Shown here one piece after another: positions 27,701-37,000 of a stretch of DNA of 52,034 nt. Both the position numbers and the translations under genes were made by a program. Each line of letters opens with the position of its first letter. The first letter of the stretch is position 1. The notes below the pieces were generated by a model. It was given only the letters and a program-made list of their open reading frames with translations. It had not been told where the DNA came from and ran no database searches. The stretch is from a virus: positions 1 through 52,034 of the IMG/VR virus record IMGVR_UViG_3300024346_000096; one strand, written 5' to 3'.

Positions 27701-28372
27701 GCCTTCTCTCATGTCCAACCTCAGCTTAACAGCGTGAATTATGGCACCAAGGCCTCGGCCGACTCTGCGACAGATACTCTTACTCTTAATGGATTAAGAG
27801 GTATGGTGGTCAACGGCACGGACAATGACCTACTTCAGATATTTCCAGCACATAATAGAACATATGACAGCGGTACTACCGATCAGGTCATCGGCCATAC
27901 TTTTCATAAGACGATGTACGACGTATCCTATGGCATCAGGTGGTTCAGTGGGGCTAGTGCTGCAACAGAGGTTATGAGGCTTCTCAGAGATTCAGGTGAT
28001 TTACACGTTAAAGGTAATATTATCGCTTACTCATCAACTGTACCATCTGATGAAAGACTAAAAGATAATATTGAAGTTGTCGATAACGCTCTAGATAAAG
28101 TATCACAATTAAAAGGTGTTACATTTGATTGGAAGAAAGATGGTAAAAAATCTGCTGGTCTTATTGCACAGGATGTAGAAAAAGTATTGCCTTCAGCGAT
28201 ATATGAAACCGAAGTTGGCTTCGAAGATCCAGACCAAGACAGCGAACCGTATAAAGTTGTTGCATATTCTCAGGTAACATCTCTTTTAGTTGAAGCTATT
28301 AAAGAACTTAAAGAAGAAAATAAATTGCTTAGAGCTGATCTTGAAGAACTAAAAAGCATAAATAATAAGTAA
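21767..28372 (+). CDS. Giant tail fibre with pyocin-knob-like and S74 chaperone ends
   Basis: A 2,201-residue fibre. The N-terminus (NTFEEWRHKTNEISFDV) is a typical fibre attachment start. GETITG-like modules occur at about residues 84-150 and 656-725. About ten 25-32-residue repeats with core INELD, LNQLHGEIG or VDELRTDIG lie around 22750-23600 and suggest a helical shaft. Near 25690-25900 there is a shaft module shared with the other fibres. A pyocin-knob-like domain lies at about 27240-27510 (AGAGVLHVINAHDL, WVRYYYTNTWTAWRNL). From residue 2094 (SDERLKDNIEVVDNALDKV, GLIAQDVEKVLP) is the S74 intramolecular chaperone, which trims itself at the Ser after trimerisation. Probably a long side fibre. 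Confidence 0.88.
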   Translation: MANETKISKTNTFEEWRHKTNEISFDVGGNDLLDERLSNRLYTYNSVSGTNQNIITGNDNTPATAQTLDFEILPDTKLDNTSGYIILADGTSITSLVANSTITQDGGFNASIVSAVTVDNKPKILVTNSTGTFDSTEALKISGSEVVSASNVIRQVTESYRSGSIVVKSTDGSTITTHLNDLSATGYHIPNVSSRITLTGSPTAKVVPLTEGTVVYQGNQQSVSATEAEVAAHASTTFVGTIYHANDNYIYLKTTSGTFNKANGVKLVGLASGSNLAQSYFDVDLEPYGTSTRGQFIEFNSGLSAGLNVTISARDLITVVNELQTDVGKIEDLTTDAADVTLSINELEDAVRGTSADYTLATDSASGLIGGVNELEAASRGDSSATNYTVTTESTEGFAGGINELDTALRSATMQSSNALVSATLTTTANDITTAINEHDAELGTITSQHMGTTASNVGDAIAEIEGQIGTEDISAIDAGDTSNTIYGALNQLHGEIGAADISGISGTDNTISTALNQLHDEVGNVGSGLTGLTATDLTAAVDELRTDIGDVGTSGATLTTNTNIVATDLTAAVVELDTTIGSGVITGVGTEAAGLGNLTSAINAIDAGLGNATSYNVHHYGANTVAESLTKLQSGLSSNDDEIYDIMQAIDGGRPGTIRLVNNATIPASYAAGDVLTQSGGFRATIVAGGINNTNKTINVRDITGIFSSSQNITNSGKTTISANSVNAMDKVDTTISANGIGATTIKGALEELALRQIIAGDGLAGGGNLFSNRTLDIEIAGGGGLSFNVSAPVNANVGATAQWKGFQTVSAIVNTNEKGTKLFDDGPFTNAARVANQKFAVSGSSGNITLAPNTQIFEDDTMTDGVDLNTVIARNSADDDGGIYLEAFNFLENNSWRNRTLTFSGTIDTKTLHSRYYVKAFIKYLNSDDDYNLIEEVEVDLKTAANDTFSISLAIPDGGNIVPQVGFVVGGVNTSATDQAAIAGTSIVASNVQLSVSAAAGGGQLAVDSSVIRTGDSGGTALNQTFNSNINFSSSNTLTFPAGSTLDVSAGSILIGGGGEVDVAFDTAFLKLQAGTATHGVKVDRSQAAMGALYSNLIPSQATVISAGNDAEIKWNEGQVIAAKGHRAWQVTGLTSGATPSAQTVDLVTFYNAGELLANTSEITTTWDANANTFSSALGTSGVTAGTVGSATSIPVITVDNKGRITATSTAAITTTMNIAADSGDDRAIDLAADTFTIAGTSSEITTTMVADDDSTVDTIQIGLPASVTVSSNLTVSGAAASTSSTTGALTVAGGAGIGGDLYVGGNLQVDGTQTIFNTETITVDDNIIVLNDNKEGDAGTEKAGIEIERGNDANVQLRWNDDGDVWELTVDGTNYSTIITEATDYDNWVLASGTTAGTANISNGNTVTFSAGTGLTTSRSSKTITYAHADTSTVATVDNSDGNVLQDIGFDTFGHVTSVASTDLDTRYIRSFDVRDGDGTEKVITQNEVFKFKELTGDGATIDINFQTDGTIGTGADEQVSHILGFKITNNDKGSGQNIFKNVAVNPTIDGGHTFTDTGTIAAGSNTDTFTFYPDSGIDIDVDATNKSIKIKNTSLGSNQNIFKTIKAFNHGEAGTQIGSDITAGSNSSTLNFKEVQKSSTTGIELSIIGTDTIGIAHADTSTQANISNTGTTNKFIQNLTFDAYGHVTGQTSGTVSIGNGVLTLAGGTLLHINEDDKSFSANQIGNQTITLDHDAVTRTNTTATGSLSASGTFTAITGLTSSAEGHITGAETKTYTLPADNNTTYSAHAGGGLKLVGNPSTQFKLNGAGIGNNVDLNTHTTTGYFVQATNDNVNEGNNYPPIPGIATNDANNTAGAGVLHVINAHDLADSTGSPTAHIIQTYYEYNTTNVWVRYYYTNTWTAWRNLAQDTNTNTQLTTAQVRGKFSGSGVNTSTGVITNTQYSVGDNGLTQKNFTTTLKNKLDAISASADVNQSAFSHVQPQLNSVNYGTKASADSATDTLTLNGLRGMVVNGTDNDLLQIFPAHNRTYDSGTTDQVIGHTFHKTMYDVSYGIRWFSGASAATEVMRLLRDSGDLHVKGNIIAYSSTVPSDERLKDNIEVVDNALDKVSQLKGVTFDWKKDGKKSAGLIAQDVEKVLPSAIYETEVGFEDPDQDSEPYKVVAYSQVTSLLVEAIKELKEENKLLRADLEELKSINNK

Positions 28373-28387
28373 ATAGGATAAAAGAAC

Positions 28388-28723
28388 ATGGCGATTGTTT
28401 CAAATTTAGTAATAGACCAGGGATCAACTTTTTCTGCTGACATCGATGTAACTGATCGCAATGGCTCTGTTCTTAATCTTTCTAATTATACTACTGCAGG
28501 CCAGATCAGAAAAACATATAGTTCATCTACTTCAGTTGCATTCACCACATCAGTTTTTGATGCCGCGGCTGGAACTGTACGCATTCAATTATCGTCTACG
28601 CAAACTGCAGGAATGAAAGCAGGTAGATACTTATACGATATTGAAATTGTATCACCTGATAGTCAAGTTACTAGAATTATTGAAGGACAAGTGGAAATAA
28701 CTCCTGGCGTAACGAGAGCATAA
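28388..28723 (+). CDS. BppU-like Ig-fold accessory tail protein
   Basis: A 111-residue protein. The pattern DQGSTFSADIDVTDRNGSVL, NLSNYTTAGQIRKTYSS, then AGTVRIQLSSTQT and GRYLYDIEIVSPD resembles the N-terminal beta-sandwich of siphophage baseplate upper proteins (BppU_N) and small cyanophage proteins of unknown role. It lies directly after the giant fibre, behind AGGATAAAAG. It is probably a fibre-associated virion protein. The family match is from pattern only. Confidence 0.65.
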   Translation: MAIVSNLVIDQGSTFSADIDVTDRNGSVLNLSNYTTAGQIRKTYSSSTSVAFTTSVFDAAAGTVRIQLSSTQTAGMKAGRYLYDIEIVSPDSQVTRIIEGQVEITPGVTRA

Positions 28724-28727
28724 TCTA

Positions 28728-29327
28728 ATGTCTATCAAAGCTAAGATAAGACAAACCAGTAATTTAAAGGGTAAGCATACTTTAAATAATCAACTTGTGT
28801 CTCAAACCGTTAAGCTTAGCGCAGCTGGTTTATCACTTGGCGACTTGGTTAATGTTAACCCTATCGGCCAAGTTAATAACGGTGTTTTAAAGTACGATTC
28901 TAGCAATAATGAATATATTGTAGCACTACCACCAAATTTACTAGTAACAGCTGATACTAACGATGATGGTAATACTGGGGTAGTAATAGGAACTGATGAT
29001 TTACGATTAGCTGGTACTGGAAATCAGCTTACAACCACGCTATCTAATGACACCGTAACGTTTGCGCTTACGAACGATGTAATCATACCCAATAATCTTA
29101 CTGTTAATAATGATCTAACAGTAACGGGCACTCTTAATATCAATACCGCTTTAGACATTGCTGATGGTGGTACTGGTCTTACTGCAGTTACTGATAAGTC
29201 TATAATGACAGTAACTGCAGGTGCGATTTCATTCCTCACAAATGCCACTGAAGGAGCTATTGTTCAGTTCGACTCAAGTGGTGATCCCATATCTTCTACG
29301 CTTATTGATGGCGGATCTTACGACTAA
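28728..29327 (+). CDS. Short fibre-like structural protein
   Basis: A 199-residue protein. Its N-terminal part (LGDLVNVNPIGQVNNGVLKY) and then NNLTVNNDLTVTGTLNINTA and ADGGTGLTAV are motifs seen in phage fibre shafts and their connectors. It starts five bases after the upstream stop, with no strong ribosome site, and ends just before a late promoter. It probably forms a small fibre segment or attaches to one of the long fibres. A specific family is not recognised. Confidence 0.65.
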   Translation: MSIKAKIRQTSNLKGKHTLNNQLVSQTVKLSAAGLSLGDLVNVNPIGQVNNGVLKYDSSNNEYIVALPPNLLVTADTNDDGNTGVVIGTDDLRLAGTGNQLTTTLSNDTVTFALTNDVIIPNNLTVNNDLTVTGTLNINTALDIADGGTGLTAVTDKSIMTVTAGAISFLTNATEGAIVQFDSSGDPISSTLIDGGSYD

Positions 29328-29339
29328 GATTCTTTTCCT

Positions 29340-29347
29340 TATAAATA
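29340..29347 (+). promoter_or_regulatory. T4-type late promoter TATAAATA for the second long fibre
   Basis: An exact box begins 75 bases before the TTG start of the fibre gene. The predicted start is near 29353, so the leader includes both palindromes described separately. Confidence 0.75.
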
Positions 29348-29358
29348 GATCTATATAA

Positions 29359-29372
29359 ACCGTATATACGGT
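29359..29372. repeat. 14-bp perfect palindrome in the fibre leader
   Basis: The sequence ACCGTATATACGGT is its own reverse complement. It lies in the predicted leader between the late promoter and the TTG start. In RNA it would form a short hairpin; in DNA it could be an operator or recombination site. Confidence 0.6.
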
Positions 29373-29386
29373 GGTTAATTTATAAA

Positions 29387-29398
29387 CTCTATATAGAG
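29387..29398. repeat. 12-bp perfect palindrome in the fibre leader
   Basis: CTCTATATAGAG is a second perfect palindrome, centred 27 bases downstream of the first, with the AGGAG ribosome site starting ten bases after it. Both palindromes have a TATATA centre, suggesting a related role. Confidence 0.55.
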
Positions 29399-29421
29399 AT
29401 TGAACATAGGAGAAGCCAACA

Positions 29422-32400
29422 TTGGCCAGAAAAACTGACATCAGACTCAGACGGTCGGCGGTAGCCGGCTCAGTTCCAAGCGAAAACCAACTTAATCTTG
29501 GCGAATTAGCTATTAATACGGCTGATGGTGCTTTGTACTTCAAGAAACGTGATAGCAGCGATAATGAATCAATTATTACCGCTCACGATAACAATATCTT
29601 ACACATCGATAGTACTAATGCTCGCATTGGTATTGGTACGCTTACGCCATCTAGTAAATTAGATGTTGCTGGTGGCATTATTGCTTCTGGTGACTCAGCG
29701 TTTGGTGCTACAGCTGTTACTGCTGATGGAAGCAAAAGAACTGTACATATAAATGACGATACACATGGATCTGCTCTTAGGTTATCTCAAGGATCAAATG
29801 GCTCTCTTATAAGATATGATGATACTAATGGCATGCAAGTTGGTACCGTCGCAAGCAAAGCTTTAAAACTAGAAACGAATGATACCACAGCTGTTACAAT
29901 TGGAACCGATCAAAAAGTTACTCTTGCTGATGAATTAGTATTAGGTAATAATCAAGGTATCTATTTAAGTGGTTCTGATGATGGAAATACAACAACATCT
30001 AGTAAATTGTTTAGAGCTACTGGTAATGCTACAAGATTAGAATATTATAATAATTCTTTTGTTTTTGATGCTAAAGATAATAGAGCATTTGAACTTAGAA
30101 ACCAAAACGATACTCCTATATTCAAGGTAACGGTTGCTGGTGAACTTGCTAATTTTGATGGCCTAGGCGGAGCAGCTGATACTAATATTGAAAATAGCAT
30201 AGTAGCAGTTAACAACGGTGACTTAAGTATTGTTAATGGTGCGTTAAATGTCGGTGGTGTTGAACGTATCAATAATGCTGGTGATATTACGGGTAGAGAT
30301 TTAATTCAAGCTAGAACTGACGGTTTCCTTGCAGTTTTTGGTGATATAAAACATCGTAAAGATCTTCAAGTTATGAACTCTACATCCGATGGTTGGACTA
30401 CTTGGCTTGATAGAAATAGCGGTACTCCTAATATACAAAATATCAACAATGTTACAATGGCTGGTGTACTTTCTGGTCCATCAACGTTTTATATCGATCC
30501 AGCGCCTGCTGATACTGTAGACGACGCAACTGTCGATACTGGCACAGTTGTAATTGTAGGTGACTTACGTGTTAGTGGTACTACGACTACAATTAATTCA
30601 ACTGACATAAGCATTGCTGATGTAAATCTTACTTTGGCACAAGGATCTACTCAAGCATCAGACGCAAATGGAGCTGGTATTACTGTTGATGTTGGTACAA
30701 ATGATCCGGTAATCACTGATCCTACCTTTACATATACAAGTGCTATCGATAGCTGGAATATGAATAAAGATCTAAGGATTGCTACTGGTGGCGCTGATGC
30801 AACCTTTATGGTTGGTAGAGATCTTACAGACGAATATATTAAAATAGAAGTTCAAGATTTAAATAACGTTATTACTGCAAGTCAAGACGCTGATGCTGAT
30901 CAGCCTAATCCTGGTGATGTAAGTGATCATAAGTTTATTTTAAATCGTACATTTGCTGGTACTGGCGAAAGCGACTTTGTTGTTCAAAAGGATGGAACTG
31001 ATCAGCTCGTTATCGACAAAGATGGAAATGTAGGTATTGGAACAAATAATCCAGCTCAGAAGTTGCATGTAGCGTTTTCTAATGATGAGACTGCTTTCTC
31101 TGGAGGGACTGCAGGTGCTTGGGGAAGCGATGGAATAATAATTAATAATACTCATGCTACTGTCGGCACTATGGCCATGTTACAGCTCAGAGCGGGTGAT
31201 GCAGATGTTCATATTGCTAATATAAGACAAGGAACAGACGACGGTGATCTAGGGTTTTTCTTTGAAGGTACAGAAAAGGTAAGATTTACAAATGATGGTA
31301 ATGTTGGTATTGGTACTGATGATCCTGGTTATAAGCTTGAAGTCGCGGGTGATGCCTTTTTATCTGGAAACACTAATAGAAGTATATTTTTTGGTGGTAC
31401 TAATACTTTTGTTGGAGAAGATAGTAATAGTAATGTACTAAAATTAAGAGGCGGTGGCAGTGATTCTGCGTCTACAGTTTATATTGATGCTGGTGGTGAT
31501 ATTGGTGTAGGAACATCCAACCCTAGCGCTGGTTTACATATTGAAAGAAGAGGCGACGCGCCGAACTATGCCGGTTCCGCGAAGATTAAATTAGAAGGTG
31601 GCAGTACAGCGATTGAACTGAATAGAGGTACGATCAATCAGTCACAAAATATTTTCTTCAAGACCTTAGATGTGGAAAAGTGGAAATTATATCAAAAAAC
31701 TAGCAACATTAGTAGTGATACGATTCATATGTACGATTCAGTTGGATCGAGCGATTTGATGACATGGAAAACGGGTGGATATGTTGGTATTAGTAACACT
31801 GATCCTATTAGAAAATTAGACGTTGCTGGTACTATAGGCTTTAAGGGTCTACAAGGTAGTGGGGGCGTGGGTGGAGCCGTTCCAGACTTTACTAAACATA
31901 CCTGGATAGAAAATAATACTAGTGATGCTGGTGACACATGGCATAAGGTTGGTACATTTACTTTACCAGACAATCCTTATTCTGGAATATCACTCATGGT
32001 TGAAACGGTGTATCCAGGATCTAATCATGGTGGGTATGATTATAATGGCTATGTTTGGTTTAATAAAGTTTCTGTTCAGAGAAATGGTAGCACTAATGGC
32101 ACGGTAGAACTTGATACTGGTTCTGTTCAAGGTCCAGAAAGTTCTAAGCTAAGACTTCATAGAAATAGTGTTAGTGAATGGGAATTGCAAATTAGGTCTG
32201 TTATTGATAATCAATCTCTTTATGCTGATATTACGCAATTGTCTTCTGCTGGAGGCGCTTCATTTGATCTTCAACAAAGCATAACTGCCGGATCGACTGG
32301 TGGTACAACTATTACTTCTCCACATGTGTGGGGAACAACCGAAGATAGCGCTCTTACCCATACATTTGGGCAATTACAAACTTCAGGTCGTATCATATCT

Positions 32401-34017
32401 AACGGCACAATTGTTGCCAACGGCGTAGGTACATACGATCCTGATGGTGATGGCCTAAACTTACCTGACGGGGATAATACTGCGACCGATGCAGCTATTG
32501 CAATACCTCGAGGTAAGCGTATTGTAGGTGCGCATGACGGATATATTAGAAATATTATAGGTTGGATGGATGATACTCATATTGATATAGGGGAGACTAA
32601 TACCGCTTTAATTAATAGAATTAATTTATTACCTGGCCATTCTGGATTTGTTGAAATACTAAATAGTAGGGATTCAGTTGCAGATAATATTAATGATCAC
32701 GCTAAATTAAAAATAAAAGATGGTTGGAATAGTACACAAGGCAGCCAAACCGCTTGGACCGCAGGGCAGATTGTAGCAGGCATTGAGCTAGATTCAAGTG
32801 ACACTAGTGGTAACTCAGGCAGTGATAGTGCACCACGATCTACAATAAATCTTGTTTCAGAAACCACCGATGCTTCTGCAACTGCTCTTACATTTGGTAC
32901 AAAGGGTGATGTATCAGGTGCTCCAATCGAAAGATTGAGAATTGATTCAACCGGTAACGTCGGTATTGGTACTAGTTCGCCAGACTTTTCCTTGGCTGTC
33001 GGAAATGACTCAGATTCTTTCAACTATGTATCTATTAGGGCTTCTAACACAGGTAATGCAGGTTACTTGTTCTCAGACGCGGACGACGCTGATGTAGGTT
33101 ATGTAAATTACAGTCACGAAACGAATCACATGGGTTTAGGAACTAATGGCTCAGAGCGTATGCGTATTGACTCTAGCGGACGCGTGGGTATAGGTACTAC
33201 TAGTCCTGACTCATTGCTTGAAGTAGTTGGTGCTGACCCCATACTAACTGTTAGAGATACTTCTACAGGATTTGCAGATTCACACGCTACGTTGCGTCTT
33301 GCGGAAAGTGGTTCAGGGGACACCTTGAATCAATACTATGATGTTGCGCTTGATGCAGGACAATTCACAATAAGCGACCATACATCTGAACGTATGCGTA
33401 TAGACTCATCAGGCAACGTAGGTATAGGTACTGATCTTCCATTAGATTTACTACACATTAACTCTGACACAACAGACGCAAGGCTTTTACTAGACGGTCA
33501 TACTAACTTTGATGCTGAGTTGAAGTTTGCTGAGAATGGTTCTGTTAAGTACACAGTAGGACATGATGCGGCTACAGATTCTTTTAGAATTGGTACAACT
33601 AATGTTGATACTAACCCAAGACTAGTCATCGACTCATCAGGCAATGTGGGTATTGGAACGACTAGTCCTAGTGCTATATTGCAAGTGGAAAGTTATGGCA
33701 TCGAAACGACTTCAACCGATACCTCTGCTGTAACACAAGTAGGAATTACAACATTTAAGAAAGCAGAATTTAGATCAGCTAAGTTTATGGTACAAGCTAC
33801 GAATACAACAGATAGCACATATATGATAGCTGAAATTTTACTAATACATGATGGTACTACTCCATCAATAACTGAATACGGCATTATATTTACAGGATCT
33901 GCTAGAGAAGCTACGTTTGATGCTGATATTAGCGGAGATGATGTACGATTACTTGCAACACCAGGAAGTACTGATGATATTACATTTAGAGTAGTATCTC
34001 ACCAAATACTTGTATAA
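29422..34017 (+). CDS. Long tail fibre with nine VGIGT repeats, TTG start
   Basis: A 1,531-residue fibre. The start is TTG at 29422, nine bases after AGGAG; the next residues (ARKTDIRLRRSAVAGSVPSE, NQLNLGELAINTADGALYFK) are the usual marine fibre N-terminus. There are nine copies of a VGIGT-x-x-P-x-x-x-L-x-V motif (for example VGIGTNNPAQKLHVA, VGIGTDDPGYKLEVAG, VGIGTTSPSAIL), a beta-rich shaft repeat. The stretch 32940-33660 uses CGT arginine codons and reads SERMRIDSSG twice, unlike the AGA-rich first half. The C-terminus (QVGITTFKKAEFRSAKFM to RVVSHQILV) looks like a small binding domain. No S74 end is present. Confidence 0.85.
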   Translation: MARKTDIRLRRSAVAGSVPSENQLNLGELAINTADGALYFKKRDSSDNESIITAHDNNILHIDSTNARIGIGTLTPSSKLDVAGGIIASGDSAFGATAVTADGSKRTVHINDDTHGSALRLSQGSNGSLIRYDDTNGMQVGTVASKALKLETNDTTAVTIGTDQKVTLADELVLGNNQGIYLSGSDDGNTTTSSKLFRATGNATRLEYYNNSFVFDAKDNRAFELRNQNDTPIFKVTVAGELANFDGLGGAADTNIENSIVAVNNGDLSIVNGALNVGGVERINNAGDITGRDLIQARTDGFLAVFGDIKHRKDLQVMNSTSDGWTTWLDRNSGTPNIQNINNVTMAGVLSGPSTFYIDPAPADTVDDATVDTGTVVIVGDLRVSGTTTTINSTDISIADVNLTLAQGSTQASDANGAGITVDVGTNDPVITDPTFTYTSAIDSWNMNKDLRIATGGADATFMVGRDLTDEYIKIEVQDLNNVITASQDADADQPNPGDVSDHKFILNRTFAGTGESDFVVQKDGTDQLVIDKDGNVGIGTNNPAQKLHVAFSNDETAFSGGTAGAWGSDGIIINNTHATVGTMAMLQLRAGDADVHIANIRQGTDDGDLGFFFEGTEKVRFTNDGNVGIGTDDPGYKLEVAGDAFLSGNTNRSIFFGGTNTFVGEDSNSNVLKLRGGGSDSASTVYIDAGGDIGVGTSNPSAGLHIERRGDAPNYAGSAKIKLEGGSTAIELNRGTINQSQNIFFKTLDVEKWKLYQKTSNISSDTIHMYDSVGSSDLMTWKTGGYVGISNTDPIRKLDVAGTIGFKGLQGSGGVGGAVPDFTKHTWIENNTSDAGDTWHKVGTFTLPDNPYSGISLMVETVYPGSNHGGYDYNGYVWFNKVSVQRNGSTNGTVELDTGSVQGPESSKLRLHRNSVSEWELQIRSVIDNQSLYADITQLSSAGGASFDLQQSITAGSTGGTTITSPHVWGTTEDSALTHTFGQLQTSGRIISNGTIVANGVGTYDPDGDGLNLPDGDNTATDAAIAIPRGKRIVGAHDGYIRNIIGWMDDTHIDIGETNTALINRINLLPGHSGFVEILNSRDSVADNINDHAKLKIKDGWNSTQGSQTAWTAGQIVAGIELDSSDTSGNSGSDSAPRSTINLVSETTDASATALTFGTKGDVSGAPIERLRIDSTGNVGIGTSSPDFSLAVGNDSDSFNYVSIRASNTGNAGYLFSDADDADVGYVNYSHETNHMGLGTNGSERMRIDSSGRVGIGTTSPDSLLEVVGADPILTVRDTSTGFADSHATLRLAESGSGDTLNQYYDVALDAGQFTISDHTSERMRIDSSGNVGIGTDLPLDLLHINSDTTDARLLLDGHTNFDAELKFAENGSVKYTVGHDAATDSFRIGTTNVDTNPRLVIDSSGNVGIGTTSPSAILQVESYGIETTSTDTSAVTQVGITTFKKAEFRSAKFMVQATNTTDSTYMIAEILLIHDGTTPSITEYGIIFTGSAREATFDADISGDDVRLLATPGSTDDITFRVVSHQILV

Positions 34018-34020
34018 ATA
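34013..34020 (+). promoter_or_regulatory. T4-type late promoter TATAAATA overlapping the fibre stop codon
   Basis: The box contains the TAA stop of the second fibre gene. The predicted start is near 34026 and the third fibre starts at 34058 behind GGTGGAGAG. Confidence 0.7.
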
Positions 34021-34057
34021 CTAATAACATAACCTAAACGGTGGAGAGTGAAACCGC

Positions 34058-37000
34058 ATGGCAACCGAAAAGAACTTTAAAGTCAAGAAAGGCCTAGACG
34101 TTAAGTCTGGAGTCGTCACAGTCGAAAATGCACCTACTAGTAATGCTGCTGATTTAGTAGTATTAAAAGATGGTACAAACGAAATCGGTAAGATAAAATA
34201 TAGCGCAACTGACAATCTTGCGATATATGCTTCTGCGACGGACCATGCGGGTATTAATTTTATTGAAAGTGCTATCATTCCGATGTCAGCCGGCACTGAA
34301 ACTAATGATGCTATTTCATTAGGTGATTCAACTAGAGCATTTAAAGATCTTTATCTATCTGGTGATCTTAATGTTGCAGGTGCGATTAATTCTACATCTA
34401 CTAGTGCAACCAATCTAGAAATCGAAGATATAACCATTACTCTTAATAAGTCAGACTCGGATTCTTCGAGTGCGGCTAACGGTGCTGGTATCGTTATTCA
34501 AGATGCTGTAGATGCATCAACTGATGCTAGCATTTTATGGAATACGACTAATGATGAATTTGATTTTAGTAATGGAATAACAGTTAATGGTGATATAAGT
34601 TTACCAGATCATATTACTGAGGTAACTGGTGAAAATGCTGTGGCTGAAGATTCTGCTAAAATTAAGTTAGGTGCTAGCGATGATTTAACAATTTACCATG
34701 ATTCAGCTGGCGGAAATAGAATTGACTCTGATGGCCATTTACGGATAAACACATTTAATGCTGGTAACGAAGTTATTATTGTAGATAAGTCTACGGCTAC
34801 GGCAAAAACTGTCGCAGCATTTGGTCGCAATGGAAACTTAAATCCATCAGTAAGACTATACGAAGATGGCAATATACAGGTTGAACTTTCAAGTGGCGTT
34901 ACTCGATTTTACGGCGATGTTAGAATTGAAGATGGAAATGACTTTACCAATATAACACCTACAGTTGATACTGGTATTAAAGGTCAAGCATTAAAATATG
35001 GTGATGCTAATAAAGCCATACTACAGTTTGATGCTCCTGCTTGGACACTCTTTACTGGACACGATCCAGATGGTGCTGGAGCTGGAGCTGCTATTGACGC
35101 TGAACTGCTTCGAATGACAGCTGGTGGTAATTTTGGCGTAGGCACATTCGCTGATGGCGCAGAACCAACTCATCATTTGCATTTATTGAGTACTACAGCT
35201 AATACGAATACCGCTGAAGACATTGTAAAAATTGAATCCAAGAGTTCCAATACAACTGCTGCTGGATTTGGTGCAAACATTTTATTTAACGCAGAACGTG
35301 CAGATGGCGCTCAGCAAGATCAAGGTAGAATTGGATTTATCGCAAATACAAATACCGGCACTGTTCTTTCATCTGACTTTGTTATTAGTACTGCAACAGA
35401 CGGAACCATTACTGATAAGGTATGGGTTAAAGACGACGGCAGAGTTGGACTTGGTAATAGTTCTCCTGATGCTGATGCTAGATTACACATTTCACATTCT
35501 CTTCCGAGAATTATTTTCCAAGATAGTGATGGGACAAACCAAAAGGGAATGTTCGAGCAATCCGGTGCAACGTTAGGTCTTATTTCACAAAATAATACAA
35601 CCAATGGTGCAATACAATTTAGAGGTTTTAACGGTACTACTACGGTTAATTATGCTGGCTTTGATAGTTCTGGTGTATTAACTCTTGGCGATATCGTATT
35701 TCCAACTGCTAAGGGTACCGCTGGCCAATCATTAGTAATGAATGCTGGGGCTACTGCCTTAGAGTTTGGTACACCAGCAGTAGATAATATTACTAAGGAT
35801 AACACTAGTGTAGCAATTACTGATAATGGAACTGACGCAGGGTCAATTACAGCAACAGTCGATGGAACTGCAATAGCCGTAATTGATGGTGATGGTATTA
35901 CTGTTACTGGTGATGTTGAAGCGTCAGAGTTTATTGGTGATGTTCGAGGAGCAGTATTATTTAAAGCTAAGGCTAGTGAAAACCTAGCCAAAGGCGATGT
36001 TGTTTATATTGATCAATATGAAGCAAACGGTAATCAAACAAAAGTTGCTAAGGCTAATGCAAGTGATGCGGCTAAAATGCCAGCATTTGGTATTGTAGCG
36101 GCCGCGGCTAATGCTAATGCAAATGTCAATGTTTATACCTTTGGTACTCTAAGCGGATTAGATACTTCAAGCTTTTCGGTTAATGACGAGCTATATGTCT
36201 CGGCTACAACTGCTGGGGCTTTAGTTGATACCGCGCCAGCCGGAAGTGCAAACCTTATTCAAAAAATTGCAAAGGTACTTCGTTCAGATGGTAGTGCTGG
36301 CTCTATTAAAATCATGGGTGCTGGTAGAACTAATGCTACTCCTAATCTCGATGAAGGTAAGATATTCGTAGGTAACGCATCAAATAAGTCTGTTCAGGTT
36401 GACGATACCATAACAGTTGATATGGCGAATGATAAAGTCGACGTAGTTGGAGATGTAAAACTGCCTGAAGGTGGCGGCTATTATGTTCAAGAGACTGCAA
36501 AAAGAGATAGTAATAATGTTGCATATGCTGCAGGGGATGCAGCTGGATTTGAACACAAAGATTCAGTTAAATTATATTCAGTGTCTGACGAATCAGTATT
36601 AGACCTATTTGAAACAAAAAGTGATGGTTCAGGCGGATTTATTAGACGACACTCATCTAGGATTCGAAGTGGCGGCAACTCTTATTTTCTGAGGCCTGCG
36701 AATTTTGGTATTGTTGCCGGTACTTCTCAAGTTAGTATTAAACCTATAGCTGATTCGAATAATAAACATCACATAGCGTTTTATTCGGATAATAGTAATA
36801 CTGGCGCAAATAATGGGACGATAGGATACATAAAGAGCCGAGAAAACGCTACTACAGATACTACTTCATCGCTTGAAATAGTTCTTTCGCGCCTTGTTGG
36901 ATCTACTATTACAGACAACATTATACTATCTGCCGATCCAGATACTACAAGCTCTATTGGTGGTGATTTAGATGTTGTTGGTACATTTACAGCTGGTAAC

